From positions 434,001 to 498,000 of the forward strand of contig NZ_WVEM01000001.1 of NCBI RefSeq assembly GCF_009847015.1: a stretch of DNA of 64,000 nucleotides, given 5' to 3'. A model generated the notes under the pieces. It made no database searches, had not been told where the DNA came from, and was given only the letters and a program-made list of their open reading frames with translations. Shown one piece after another: positions 47,695-56,996 of this stretch; the first letter of the stretch is position 1, and each line of letters opens with the position of its first letter. The DNA is from Sunxiuqinia indica. GTDB taxonomy: Bacteria > Bacteroidota > Bacteroidia > Bacteroidales > Prolixibacteraceae. The position numbers and the translations under genes are program-made.

Positions 47695-48942
47695 TTATCT
47701 TATTGCAAAGGAAAGGTTCATGCGCTTTCTATTAACGAATAAAATGGAAAAGGAGATTAATGCTGTTGCAACCATCATCCCGGCTATCGGAACTCCATCG
47801 GTCACATTCAATAAGCCGATTCCTCCCGTAGTTAATCCTGCAATTCCGATGCGGATGGTACCTACCAAGGCAGATGCGCCTCCCAACTTTTTCTGAATAG
47901 GAGCAAGAGCCAGTGCAATACCATTGGGAGAAGTAAATCCCAGACACAATAAAATAAAAAACAAAAATACAATAATGGTATTTCTTCCGTACCATCCGTT
48001 TAATGTTCCGATGTAGAATAGCGCTGCAATAGACAGTTGGCAAATCAAAGCAAATTCAAATATTTGCTGACTCCTGAATCTCTTCAACACAATAATATTC
48101 AGCTGACTTCCTCCTATAAAGCCAACCGAGAGCATCGCGAAAACAATACCGAAGCTTTGTGCTGTCATGTGATATTTTTCCATGAAAATAATAGGCGACC
48201 CGGCGACGTAGATAAACAGCGATGAGAATGAAAAAGCCCCAGCTAAAGCATAGGTAATAAATTGACGTTGATTCAGTATTACCCAGTAATCTTTTGCCAA
48301 ATCTGATATCTTCAAACTTGAATTTTTATCAGGAATATAGTTAACCGGAAGGGCAAAATAAACAAGGCTCATGACTGCTACGGCCATTAACGAAAGAAAT
48401 ACAAAAATCCATTGCCACCCCACATGGGCAGTAATGTAACCTCCAAGAGTTGGGGCAAGAAGCGGTGAACTGCCAATGACTAAAACCAGTAAAGAAAAAA
48501 CCCTGGAACTTTCCTCTGGTGGGAAAAAATCGCGCACCATAGCTAATGCAGACACAGATGCAACAGATGCCCCCAGTGCCTGAATAAACCGAAATACGAT
48601 AAAGGAACTTGAATCCCAGGCAAAAATACAGGCGATACTAGCCAGAATGCTAATCACTAATCCAAAATAGAGGGGTGATTTTCTACCATATAAATCCAGT
48701 AGCTGACCATAAATTACCTGTCCCGTCGCAAAACCTATAAAAAAAGTGGTTAGCGAGAATGTCATCCTTGCTGACGTCGTGCCGAAATAATCGGCAATAT
48801 GGGGCATGGCAGGTAAATAAGTGTCAATTGAAAAGGGCACATATGCCGTTAATATACCAAGGATTATTATTGTTTTTGTTTTGCTTTGTCCTGTATTACT
48901 ATATTCTGAAGGCTGATTCGTATTCATCGCTGTAATAAACAT
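47695..48942 (-). CDS. Bcr/CflA-type MFS drug efflux transporter
   Basis: 415 residues, 12 membrane helices. DHA1-family signs: FSIDTYLPAMPHIADYFG in the first helix region (D-x-Y-L-P-A-x-P is the Bcr/CflA hallmark) and the loop 2-3 motif GQLLDLYGRKSP. A second possible start is the ATG five codons later (MNTNQPSE). Proton-driven export of drugs or metabolites from the cytoplasm; the substrate cannot be read. Single gene, and flanked by two copies of a 27-bp repeat 1.4 kb apart, which may reflect insertion. Confidence 0.88.
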   Translation of the reverse strand: MFITAMNTNQPSEYSNTGQSKTKTIIILGILTAYVPFSIDTYLPAMPHIADYFGTTSARMTFSLTTFFIGFATGQVIYGQLLDLYGRKSPLYFGLVISILASIACIFAWDSSSFIVFRFIQALGASVASVSALAMVRDFFPPEESSRVFSLLVLVIGSSPLLAPTLGGYITAHVGWQWIFVFLSLMAVAVMSLVYFALPVNYIPDKNSSLKISDLAKDYWVILNQRQFITYALAGAFSFSSLFIYVAGSPIIFMEKYHMTAQSFGIVFAMLSVGFIGGSQLNIIVLKRFRSQQIFEFALICQLSIAALFYIGTLNGWYGRNTIIVFLFFILLCLGFTSPNGIALALAPIQKKLGGASALVGTIRIGIAGLTTGGIGLLNVTDGVPIAGMMVATALISFSILFVNRKRMNLSFAIR

Positions 48943-49030
48943 GTAGATTCAACGAAAGTTTTGTTCATATCTGCTAAAAATAGAACTTGTTAGTTATCCT
49001 TAATCCGTGTCTGAGGTTAACGCCGTACTA

Positions 49031-49057
49031 AACAATCAGAAAACAGTTGACCGTTTT
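49031..49057. repeat. 27-bp direct repeat, right copy
   Basis: Second copy of the repeat at 47643-47669, same orientation, followed by a T run. The remainder of the 48943-49237 gap holds the tRNA terminator and nothing else recognised. Confidence 0.65.
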
Positions 49058-49188
49058 TTTATTGGGTTTATGCCGCAGTCTATTGCTACCCAAAGGGCCT
49101 GTCTGTCTGAAATTGGAAAACCTTTGCTTAAAATTTGAGGGATCGTCATAAAAGATATCAATATCAAATATGACACGATGTAAAATAA

Positions 49189-49222
49189 AAAAACTCCTGC
49201 CAACTATTGTTGACGGGAGTTT
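49189..49222 (-). terminator. Terminator of the tRNA-Arg gene
   Basis: On the minus strand, AAACTCC...GTCAAC pairs with GTTG...GGAGTTT with a 4-nt loop, then a T run. Directly downstream of the tRNA. Confidence 0.85.
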
Positions 49223-49237
49223 GATGTATTTGTTTAG

Positions 49238-49309
49238 TGATCCCACCGGGATTCGAACCCAGATCTTAAGAACCGGAATCTTAAATTCTATCCATTGAAC
49301 TATGGGACC
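49238..49309 (-). tRNA. tRNA-Arg (anticodon CCG)
   Basis: 72 nt that fold into a standard cloverleaf: acceptor GGTCCCA/TGGGATC with discriminator A, D stem GTTC/GAAT, anticodon stem TAAGA/TCTTA with loop TTCCGGT (anticodon CCG, reading CGG), T arm CTGGG TTCGAAT CCCGG. No CCA is encoded; it is added after transcription. Confidence 0.95.
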
Positions 49310-49319
49310 AAAAGCGTGT

Positions 49320-49328
49320 GCAAAAATA
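49320..49328 (-). promoter_or_regulatory. Bacteroidota -7 box for tRNA-Arg
   Basis: TATTTTTGC on the minus strand, an exact TAnnTTTGy match, 10 nt before the tRNA 5' end. No obvious -33 box. Confidence 0.55.
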
Positions 49329-49456
49329 GTAAAACAATCGTTTTTTAACAGGATTTCTAATAAAAACTTAAAAAGAACGTTAAGCTTCTAATATTGTTAA
49401 TAAACTACTTTATTAAAGAGTAGATTAAAAGACAAAAGGTTTATTTTTGTAGCACC

Positions 49457-50260
49457 ATGGAAGAATTATCAGTTGTAAAAGAAAACATACAGGCTGCACG
49501 TAATTTCTTTGAAAAATACACAGCCGTATTTTTAAAGCAGTCAGACCCCAAAATGGCTGAAGTTCTCGCTTTAAAAAGAGAACACTCTTTGCAAGTCTCC
49601 AAAATTAGCGGCGTTGTAGCTACTAATCTGATGCTTGAAGAGGAAGATATTTTGTTAGCCGAAATAATTGGTTTATTGCATGATGTAGGCCGTTTTGAGC
49701 AGTTTGTTCAATATCAATCTTTTGATGACGAGCAGTCGGAAAATCATGCTCAACTAGGGGTTAATATTTTGAGAGAACAGACATTCTTCAAGAATTTGCC
49801 CGAGGTAAAGAAAAATTTGATAACTCAGGTTATTCTCAACCACAACAAAGAAGGCATTTCGTTAAAGGAGGATAAGCTGATTGTTACTTATAGCCAGATT
49901 CTTCGCGATTCTGATAAGCTTGATATTTGGGAAACCTGTGTTAAAAACTTGAATCGCGATGGTTCTTTTAAGCTCGATGCCATTAGTCATGGCTTGCCGG
50001 CAGCAGGCACAGTTAGCGATAATATTGTAAAAAGCATTAAAAGTCATAAACCGGCCAAACGCAAGGATATGGAATCGGTTAATGATTACAAGTTGGCTAT
50101 TATGTCAATGGTTTTTGATTTGAACTTTCGTGTTAGTTTTCAGTTGTTGAATGAGAAGCAATTGATTAAGAAGCTGTACGAATCGATGTCGAAAAAAGAT
50201 GTGGTGATTGATGCGTACCGGGAGCTTCGACTATACATCGAAAATAAATTTATTGTGTAG
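49457..50260 (+). CDS. HD-domain phosphohydrolase
   Basis: 267 residues. Metal-dependent HD fold: His43 in REHSLQV, the HD pair His75-Asp76 in GLLHDVGRFEQF, then the conserved HN at LNHNKEG and Asp in RDSDKLDIW. HD proteins remove phosphate from nucleotides or act on signalling nucleotides; substrate not assignable. A TATTTTTG -7 box at 49442-49449 lies so close to the ATG (7 nt) that the transcript should be almost leaderless. Divergent from tRNA-Arg, followed by the BFD-like gene. Confidence 0.85.
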   Translation: MEELSVVKENIQAARNFFEKYTAVFLKQSDPKMAEVLALKREHSLQVSKISGVVATNLMLEEEDILLAEIIGLLHDVGRFEQFVQYQSFDDEQSENHAQLGVNILREQTFFKNLPEVKKNLITQVILNHNKEGISLKEDKLIVTYSQILRDSDKLDIWETCVKNLNRDGSFKLDAISHGLPAAGTVSDNIVKSIKSHKPAKRKDMESVNDYKLAIMSMVFDLNFRVSFQLLNEKQLIKKLYESMSKKDVVIDAYRELRLYIENKFIV

Positions 50261-50307
50261 TCGGACGTAAACAGAAAACCGACTGTATAAGTAATGGAGG
50301 GTAAGTG

Positions 50308-50520
50308 ATGGGAAACCGATTGGTTTGCATATGCAACATGGTGTCAGAAAAAGAAATTATTTCAGCCTTGAAAAAAGGAGCTACTTCAACCGAAGATATT
50401 CAATATGCAACGCGCGCAGGAACCAGCTGTGGCAAATGTTTGATGACTATTGATCAAATCGTTCAGGAATATGAAATGGAAGAGGCCATTAACAATCCTC
50501 AGCGAAAGCTTGATTTATAG
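50308..50520 (+). CDS. BFD-like [2Fe-2S] protein
   Basis: 70 residues from ATG 50308, supported by GGAGG at 50296-50300, 7 nt upstream; a GTG one codon earlier is open too. Four cysteines in C-x-C (7, 9) and C-x2-C (41, 44) order, matching the bacterioferritin-associated ferredoxin/NirB-like (2Fe-2S) domain: VCICNMVSEKEII ... GTSCGKCLM. Such domains mobilise iron from bacterioferritin or serve in electron transfer. No ferritin gene is nearby. The HD gene ends 47 nt upstream. Confidence 0.88.
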   Translation: MGNRLVCICNMVSEKEIISALKKGATSTEDIQYATRAGTSCGKCLMTIDQIVQEYEMEEAINNPQRKLDL

Positions 50521-50549
50521 TTTGATTTTTGAATTGAACATGGTGCTAC

Positions 50550-51200
50550 CTAGATTTCAACCAACTGATTTTTGATCGCATACATCACCAGTTGGGCAGT
50601 ATTTTTACTTTCGCTTTTTTCCAAAATATTGGATCGGTGTTTGTCAACTGTTCTTTTCGAAATATAAAGCTGATCGGCAATTTCCTGATTTGAAAATCCC
50701 TTGCAGATTAAGATTAAAATTTCAATTTCGCGTTCCGAGAGTATATGTTGCTTTTCGTGATGCTGCGACTTGGTTCGCAGACTGCTGACCAGGGTTTGCA
50801 ACAATTCCGAAGAAAAATAAGTGCCTCCTTCAACAACCGTTTGCAGGGCAGTTTTAACTTCGCTGATGTCCGAGTTTTTTAGTAAAAAACCTTTGACCCC
50901 GGCATCTACCATTTTGTAATAGTAGTCCTCTTCGCCATACATCGATAGGGTGATGATCTTGATATCAGGATACTTACTAACCGCTTTTTGAGCCGCTTCA
51001 ATACCATCCATTACAGGCATGTCAATGTCCAACAACACCAGATCAGGAACTTGCGTTTCCAGCAAGTCTAAAAATTCTTGACCATTAGCAGCTTCAGCAC
51101 TTATCTGATAGCCAGATAGGTTGTTGAGCAAAATTCGCAGGCCATTTCTAAACAGAGTATGATCATCGACCAGGATGATATTGTATTGTTCTTTAGTCAT
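50550..51200 (-). CDS. NarL/FixJ-type response regulator
   Basis: 216 residues. Receiver domain with acidic pair Asp12-Asp13 (VDDH) and phospho-acceptor Asp58 in LVLLDIDMPVMDG, then Thr and Lys in the usual places (ITLSMYG, GFLLKNS); C-terminal LuxR-type HTH (about 150-210: LSEREIEILILICKGFSNQE). Overlaps the upstream kinase gene by 8 nt, so the two are a cognate pair. Target genes unknown. Confidence 0.95.
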   Translation of the reverse strand: MTKEQYNIILVDDHTLFRNGLRILLNNLSGYQISAEAANGQEFLDLLETQVPDLVLLDIDMPVMDGIEAAQKAVSKYPDIKIITLSMYGEEDYYYKMVDAGVKGFLLKNSDISEVKTALQTVVEGGTYFSSELLQTLVSSLRTKSQHHEKQHILSEREIEILILICKGFSNQEIADQLYISKRTVDKHRSNILEKSESKNTAQLVMYAIKNQLVEI

Positions 51201-52152
51201 TTTTTGTTTTTACATTGATGTTTACCTGTGTCCCTTTTTCCAGTTCACTATGGATGTTAATTTCTCCTTTTAAAGAGTTAATCCTTGAATATATATTCGA
51301 AAATCCCATGCCGCCAATCATCGGTTGCTGGTCAAGTTTTTCCTTGTTAAAGCCTTGCCCATCATCGTGATAGAAAATACTGATGTGGTTCGCTTCCTTG
51401 AGAACTGATAGTTGAACATTTTTTGCATTGGCATGCTTAATGGTGTTGTTAATTAGTTCGCAAATAACCCGATATAAAACAACTTCAGTATTATTGTCGA
51501 AACGCTCGTTTCCCATATTCGATATTAATTCAATCTGAATAACTTTAGTGACATTAATTTTGTTTATAAAATTGCGTAAAGCTCGCAACAAACCAAAATT
51601 ATTTAGCACATGTGGACTGAGGTTATCCGATATTTCTTTTAGTGATTTGATGGCCTCATTAATGACCATCTCGGTATTTTCAACAATTTCCTTTGACGCT
51701 TTGTCGTGTTCGAGTTGTGCCAGCGAAGAGACCGACATTTTTACTGTTGAGAGCAATGGTCCCAATCCATCGTGCAAGTCTTTAGCAAACCGTTTTCGCT
51801 CTTTCTCTTCGGTTTGAATAATGGCATTCAGAAACATTTTTTCCGTCAGCCTACGCGAATCTTCAACGCGTTTCATGTACTTAAAAATGCGCTGGATCAT
51901 GAATACTCCGATGGCAAAACTCAGGGAAATAACAACGCCAAACCAAATGGCAACTTCGCCCAAATCCTGCGGCTCAAAATTGCTAATGAACGGCAAAAAC
52001 TCCATTGTGCGGCTAATGGCCACGAAGATAAACCCAATGGTCAGCAATATCCACGAAAAATTATACTTGGTGACTCGTGTCAGTTTAATAGCCACTCCTG
52101 CAGCGAAAAATTGCAGAATGATGGAAATTCCCAATAAAATTTGAAGTACCAT
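51193..52152 (-). CDS. NarX/LiaS-type membrane sensor histidine kinase
   Basis: 319 residues. Three membrane helices (about 1-22, 33-52, 67-88) with no large periplasmic domain, HisKA_3 dimerisation domain with His127 in RFAKDLHDGLGPLLS, and HATPase with N box ELINNTIKHA and G box DDGQGF. No sensor domain, so it probably senses membrane state or a membrane partner. Located immediately upstream of its response regulator (8-nt overlap) and divergent from the YqaE/EEP operon, whose promoter lies in the shared gap. Confidence 0.93.
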   Translation of the reverse strand: MVLQILLGISIILQFFAAGVAIKLTRVTKYNFSWILLTIGFIFVAISRTMEFLPFISNFEPQDLGEVAIWFGVVISLSFAIGVFMIQRIFKYMKRVEDSRRLTEKMFLNAIIQTEEKERKRFAKDLHDGLGPLLSTVKMSVSSLAQLEHDKASKEIVENTEMVINEAIKSLKEISDNLSPHVLNNFGLLRALRNFINKINVTKVIQIELISNMGNERFDNNTEVVLYRVICELINNTIKHANAKNVQLSVLKEANHISIFYHDDGQGFNKEKLDQQPMIGGMGFSNIYSRINSLKGEINIHSELEKGTQVNINVKTKND

Positions 52153-52213
52153 GATCGTTGAATTAAAGCTTCTTGCAAATGTACGATTGCCAGTGAGCTT
52201 TTCAAATATTGAA

Positions 52214-52242
52214 TTGCTGTTACCACTACTCGTTTAAATTTG
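52214..52242 (+). promoter_or_regulatory. Promoter of the yqaE-EEP operon
   Basis: TTG (52214-52216), 18 nt, TAAATTTG (52235-52242) followed by T: a good Bacteroidota promoter, 46 nt before the yqaE ATG. Confidence 0.65.
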
Positions 52243-52288
52243 TATCTTGCATCTAGAGTAAACAAAAGTTAAACTTTAAATTTCGAAT

Positions 52289-52456
52289 ATGAGTTTTTTA
52301 CGCATTTTATTTGCCATTATTTTACCGCCGCTGGGTGTGTTTTTAACTGTTGGAATCAGAGGCGCTTTTTGGTTAAACATCTTATTAACCCTGTTAGGCT
52401 TTATCCCCGGAATTATACACGCGGTATGGATTATTGCTAAGCATGACCAGGTATGA
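52289..52456 (+). CDS. YqaE/Pmp3-family small membrane protein
   Basis: 55 residues, below common length cut-offs. MSFLRILFAIILPPLGVFLT followed by VGIRGAFWLNILLTLLGFIP and GIIHAVWIIAKHDQV. This is the two-helix Pmp3/YqaE plan: the I-L-P-P-L-G-V motif, the W-x-N-I-L-L-T-x-L-G-F-x-P-G-x-I-H-A-x-W/Y motif and a short polar tail are all present. In yeast and plants Pmp3 affects ion homeostasis and membrane potential; bacterial members are stress-linked. Its TGA overlaps the ATG of the next gene (ATGA), so the two are coupled. A promoter lies 46 nt upstream. Confidence 0.93.
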   Translation: MSFLRILFAIILPPLGVFLTVGIRGAFWLNILLTLLGFIPGIIHAVWIIAKHDQV

Positions 52457-53571
52457 GTGGTATTGAAATCATCTTGTTTTCCTTAGCAGTGCTTTTCGTG
52501 GCTGCTACACTTGCTTCGCATTTAAAATGGACGGCTTGGTGGATTCGTGTAACTGATTTTCCCCGTTTGCAGATTACTATCTCCATGCTACTCATCTTTA
52601 TATTGAGCTTGGCTTTTTATCGTTTCAATGAAGCCTGGCAAATAATTATTAGCAGTTTATTGCTGCTGAGCATCGCGTATCAGGTGGTGAAAATCAGTCG
52701 TTACACCATCTTTTCGCCAAAGCAGGTTGTGGCTTATCATGGAAATGATCAGGAGCAATCCATTTCGCTAATGGTTAGTAATGTGCTACAAACCAATAGA
52801 AATTCGTCAGAATTACTCAAACTGGTTGAAGAACTGAAACCCGATTTGCTGCTCACTGTCGAAGCCAACGATTGGTGGGAAAAACAATTGAGCCTCATCG
52901 AAAAGGATTATGTACACACTATAAAAAAGCCATTGGATAATTTGTATGGCATGATTTTATACTCTAAACTGGAGCTGAAAGATGCGCAAATCAACTACCT
53001 GATTGACGACGATATTCCTTCCATTGAAGCACAGGTGAGGCTACGATCGGGCCAACTTATTCAAATTTACTGCTTGCATCCCAAGCCTCCGTTTCCAACA
53101 GAAAGTGATACAAGTACCGAGCGCGATGGAGAACTGTTACTTGTTGGTAAAAAAATTGAAAAGGAGCGCACTCCTGCTTTGGTGTTCGGCGATTTTAACG
53201 ATGTGGCCTGGTCCAAATCAACCCGCATGTTTCAGAAAGTGAGCCAGCTGCTGGATCCCCGGATTGGGAGGGGATTTTTTAATACCTTCCATGCACAACA
53301 TTTTTTGATGCGTTGGCCACTGGATCATATTTTTCATTCTTCCGATTTTAAGTTGATTAAAATTAAGCGCTTAAAGTCCATTGGTTCCGATCATTTCCCG
53401 ATGTATATCAGTCTTCACTTTGAGCCGACTTCCAAACAGTTGCATGAAGAACCGCAGGCAGACCGGCAAGAAGAACAAGAAGCCAAGGAGAAAATCAGAG
53501 ATGCAGACCCAAAAAAATACCAGCAATTGGCTGCGCCTGAAAACGGCTTGGGAATTACACCGAATCGTTAA
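52453..53571 (+). CDS. Membrane-anchored endonuclease/exonuclease/phosphatase-family protein
   Basis: 372 residues. Three N-terminal membrane helices (about 3-22, 34-54, 60-78), then an EEP domain (about 95-325): SLMVSNVLQTNRNS, LLTVEAND (metal Glu), VFGDFNDVAWS and IGSDHFPMYISL (catalytic Asp-His). The C-terminal 40 residues are charged and unstructured (EEPQADRQEEQEAKEK). Members cleave nucleic acids, phosphoinositides or sphingolipids; the membrane type is not defined. Starts on the TGA of the YqaE gene, and AddA begins 83 nt after it. Confidence 0.88.
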   Translation: MSGIEIILFSLAVLFVAATLASHLKWTAWWIRVTDFPRLQITISMLLIFILSLAFYRFNEAWQIIISSLLLLSIAYQVVKISRYTIFSPKQVVAYHGNDQEQSISLMVSNVLQTNRNSSELLKLVEELKPDLLLTVEANDWWEKQLSLIEKDYVHTIKKPLDNLYGMILYSKLELKDAQINYLIDDDIPSIEAQVRLRSGQLIQIYCLHPKPPFPTESDTSTERDGELLLVGKKIEKERTPALVFGDFNDVAWSKSTRMFQKVSQLLDPRIGRGFFNTFHAQHFLMRWPLDHIFHSSDFKLIKIKRLKSIGSDHFPMYISLHFEPTSKQLHEEPQADRQEEQEAKEKIRDADPKKYQQLAAPENGLGITPNR

Positions 53572-53654
53572 ATAGTCTCATTTATCATGTATTTTTTGAC
53601 AACATCGGTTAATAGCCGTTCTCAATTTTTAATCGACCTTTTAGCATAATTCGC

Positions 53655-56600
53655 ATGTCAAAATTAAAAGTTTACAAAGCTTCAGCAGGTTCCGGAAAAA
53701 CCTTTCGTTTGGCGTTGGAGTACCTGAAAATCGCACTGGCGAATGAATGGAACTACAAAAATATTCTGGCGGTAACCTTTACCAATAAGGCAACCACCGA
53801 AATGAAGGAACGGGTAATTGAGGAGCTGTACGTGTTGTCGAAAGAGCGACCTTCAGCGTATTTGCCTTTGCTGATGGAAGAGATGAAACTGGGGGAGGTA
53901 GAAATTGCTGATCGTGCCCGCATCTGTTTAAAACGTATTTTGCACGATTATTCGCGCTTTTCAATCAGCACAATCGATAGTTTTTTTCAACGTGTCATTA
54001 AGTCGTTCAATCGGGAGTTGGGCATCAATACCGCTTATCAAGTCGATTTGGAAGATAACCTGATTTTGGAAGAGGCCGTTGATGAATTGCTGCTTTCAAT
54101 TGAAGAAAATCCGGAATTACTGGAGTGGCTGAAAAAATTTGCCAATGAGAAGATTCGCGAGGGGGGCGGCTGGAACCTGAAAAACGATATTCTCAAACTT
54201 GGGGTGCAGATATACAATGAAACCTTCAAGGCATTGAATAAAACCCTGCATGAAAAAATTAATGATAAGCAATTTATTAATGCCTATAAAAACGAACTGA
54301 ACACAATCATTCATCAATTTGAAAATAACCTGAAACGAATTGGACGAGCAGGACTACAAGTGATGCAGCAACATGGCGTTTCAGTAGATGATTTTAAGTA
54401 CAAGAAGACCGGGGCCTCAGCTTCTTTTCAGCGGTTGGTTGACTTGAACCTGGATAGCTGGCCCGGCAAACGGGTTGTTGAAGCAGCCGACGATCCGGAG
54501 GTGTGGACAAAGAAAAATGACGAAGCGAATGTGTTGGAAGCTGCCGCTGCCCTGCAGTTGTTGTTGTGTGAGGCCGTTGAATATTATTTCAAAAAATTAC
54601 ATGAGTATAACAGTGCCAAATTGATTGTCAATCAGCTCTACACGCTGGGTATTTTGGTCGACTTGCAGGCCATGGTGCGTAAAGTGACTCATGAAAAAGG
54701 AGTCGTATTGATTTCCGATTCGGGCACCTTGCTGAAAAGTATTATTGATGATTCGGATGCGCCGTTTATTTATGAAAAAACCGGCGTTTTTTACAATCAC
54801 TTTATGATTGACGAATTTCAGGATACCTCGGGTTTGCAGTGGGGAAATTTCAGACCATTAATTGGAAACTCACTAGCCGAAGATAATCTTGGTATGGTTG
54901 TGGGAGATGTGAAACAAGCGATTTATCGCTGGCGAAATGGAGATTGGAATTTGCTGGCACAGGAGGTAAACAACCAGTTTCCTGCAAATGGGGTAGAAGA
55001 GGAGACCCTGCAAATGAACTGGCGCAGCACCGGAAATGTCATCCGATTTAACAACCGTGTTTTTCAGATATTGCCACAACTCTTTCAGCAACACGTCAAT
55101 AATGAATTGGAGGAAAACAGGCTGAAAGGTACATTGATGACTGAACAGATTGAAAAAATATATAGCCAAAGCCTGCAGCAAATTGCGAATGCAAAAACAG
55201 CTGACAGCGGGGCTGTTCGCATGCGTTTTTTTGATAAACCCAAAGATGAAGAAAAGGAAAACTTACTCGAAACAGTTTTAGATGAGCTGGTTGCTCGTAT
55301 AAAAGAAGTGCAGGGTATGGGAGCAGGTGCTCGCGAAATAGCAGTGTTGGTGCGTAAAAAAGACGAAGCCAAGTTAATTGCAGACCGCTTGCTAAAAGAA
55401 AAATCAGCCAATGAGTCTGATTATAATTTCAATATTTTGTCCAGCGAATCGCTGTATGTGAAAAACTCTTCAGCCGTTAGTTTTGTGCTTGCTTTGCTGC
55501 AATTATTAGCCGATCCGAACGACGCGGTAGCTCTGGCACTTGCCAATCATTTGTACTACAGTGAATTGTTTGATCAGCTTCAGATTATTCATCGAGTTCC
55601 TGATTTAGCAACGCCAGGTTCCGATCAGTTAAGCATTGGTTTTGATTCATTAAACAAGCCGGATCGAACCAGTTGGTTTGAAAAATTAAAAGATGATAAA
55701 AATATTCTATCTGATTTCCTGAATAGCGCCTATTTTTCAGAAACGCTTAGCGGGCGGAATATTCAGGAGATTATTTTTAAAATTTGTGAGCTTTTCAATT
55801 TGTTTGAATTGCAGGAAGAGTTGGCCTATTTGCAAGCATTCATCGATCAGGTGGCCACCTTTATGAAAAACAGAACGACTGATATTGCTGCTTTCCTGAT
55901 TTGGTGGAATGAGCAAGGTAAGAAAAAGACCATTGCGGTTTCTGAAGCGTTGGATGCCATTCGCATACAAACAATTCACAAAGCCAAGGGATTGGAGTAC
56001 AATTATGTGTTTATTCCTTTCTGCGATTGGAAGATTGAAGTTTCGGCTCAACACGCACCAATGCTATGGTGTCGCCCCAAACTACCGCCGTTTGACCAGT
56101 TGGAGCTGGTTCCCGTTAAATTTGAAAAACGAATGGGTGAATCCATCTTTTTTGAAGAATATTTTCAGGAAAAAATCAGTAATTATATCGACAACTTAAA
56201 CATGCTTTACGTGGCTTTCACAAGGGCTCGAACAGCTTTGTTTACCTGGTCGGTGACTTCAGGTAAGTTTGGCAATATTGCCGATGTTTTGTTTCAGTCG
56301 ATGGAAAAAGCCGATCATTTTGCACATGATGGTGCTACGGAACTTTTTTGTGAATTGAACGAGTACTTCGACGAAGAAACACAGACTTTAACCTACGGGG
56401 AAATTACGAGTTCAACTAAACGAGAGGAAGTGAAAGACAATCGGCTGCAATTGAATGAATTTCGCTTTGTCGATTTTCATGATTATTTAAACCTCCGGAA
56501 GCGAAATGAGCATTTCTTTGTAGAAGGCGAACTGGCATCAACAAAAATTAATCAGGGCCGGATTTTTCATGAAGTGCTGGCTAACATTTCAACCATGAGC

Positions 56601-56969
56601 GATTTGAATTCGGCAGTAGACGACTTGGTATTTAAAGGACTAATTCCAACTGATGAAGGTGAAAAGATGAAGATTCAATTAAAAGAACTAATCACTGATC
56701 CTGAGGTGTCAGGTTGGTTTGATGGTACTTTTAGGGTGATGAATGAACGTTCGATATTGACCGGTACCAAACTGAAACGCCCGGATCGTATCATGCTAAA
56801 GGATGATGAAGTGATTGTGGTGGATTATAAATCGGGCGAGAAAGAGTTGGACAAATACCATTATCAGGTTGGCAGCTATGTGAAAGAGCTTAAACGATGT
56901 GGGTACACCAATGTTGCCGGCTATATTTGGTACACGCAAACCAACAAACGTGTAAAAATAGACGGGTAA
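53655..56969 (+). CDS. addA: AddA-like ATP-dependent helicase/nuclease
   Basis: 1104 residues. UvrD/Rep superfamily 1 helicase: Walker A KASAGSGKTF (8-17), motif II MIDEFQDTSGLQW (about 378-390), motif III/IV MVVGDVKQAIYRWR, QMNWRST, motif V IQTIHKAKGLEYNYVF, motif VI LNMLYVAFTRARTAL. The C-terminal part is a PD-(D/E)XK nuclease: QGRIFHEVLANI, RPDRIMLKDDEVIVVDYKSG (Asp and Lys), YHYQVGSYV. This is the AddA arrangement. Its AddB-like partner is encoded at 24.7 kb, not next door. With AddB it should resect double-strand breaks for RecA loading. Confidence 0.93.
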   Translation: MSKLKVYKASAGSGKTFRLALEYLKIALANEWNYKNILAVTFTNKATTEMKERVIEELYVLSKERPSAYLPLLMEEMKLGEVEIADRARICLKRILHDYSRFSISTIDSFFQRVIKSFNRELGINTAYQVDLEDNLILEEAVDELLLSIEENPELLEWLKKFANEKIREGGGWNLKNDILKLGVQIYNETFKALNKTLHEKINDKQFINAYKNELNTIIHQFENNLKRIGRAGLQVMQQHGVSVDDFKYKKTGASASFQRLVDLNLDSWPGKRVVEAADDPEVWTKKNDEANVLEAAAALQLLLCEAVEYYFKKLHEYNSAKLIVNQLYTLGILVDLQAMVRKVTHEKGVVLISDSGTLLKSIIDDSDAPFIYEKTGVFYNHFMIDEFQDTSGLQWGNFRPLIGNSLAEDNLGMVVGDVKQAIYRWRNGDWNLLAQEVNNQFPANGVEEETLQMNWRSTGNVIRFNNRVFQILPQLFQQHVNNELEENRLKGTLMTEQIEKIYSQSLQQIANAKTADSGAVRMRFFDKPKDEEKENLLETVLDELVARIKEVQGMGAGAREIAVLVRKKDEAKLIADRLLKEKSANESDYNFNILSSESLYVKNSSAVSFVLALLQLLADPNDAVALALANHLYYSELFDQLQIIHRVPDLATPGSDQLSIGFDSLNKPDRTSWFEKLKDDKNILSDFLNSAYFSETLSGRNIQEIIFKICELFNLFELQEELAYLQAFIDQVATFMKNRTTDIAAFLIWWNEQGKKKTIAVSEALDAIRIQTIHKAKGLEYNYVFIPFCDWKIEVSAQHAPMLWCRPKLPPFDQLELVPVKFEKRMGESIFFEEYFQEKISNYIDNLNMLYVAFTRARTALFTWSVTSGKFGNIADVLFQSMEKADHFAHDGATELFCELNEYFDEETQTLTYGEITSSTKREEVKDNRLQLNEFRFVDFHDYLNLRKRNEHFFVEGELASTKINQGRIFHEVLANISTMSDLNSAVDDLVFKGLIPTDEGEKMKIQLKELITDPEVSGWFDGTFRVMNERSILTGTKLKRPDRIMLKDDEVIVVDYKSGEKELDKYHYQVGSYVKELKRCGYTNVAGYIWYTQTNKRVKIDG

Positions 56970-56996
56970 CTGGAGATGGAAGAACAATAGAAAGCA

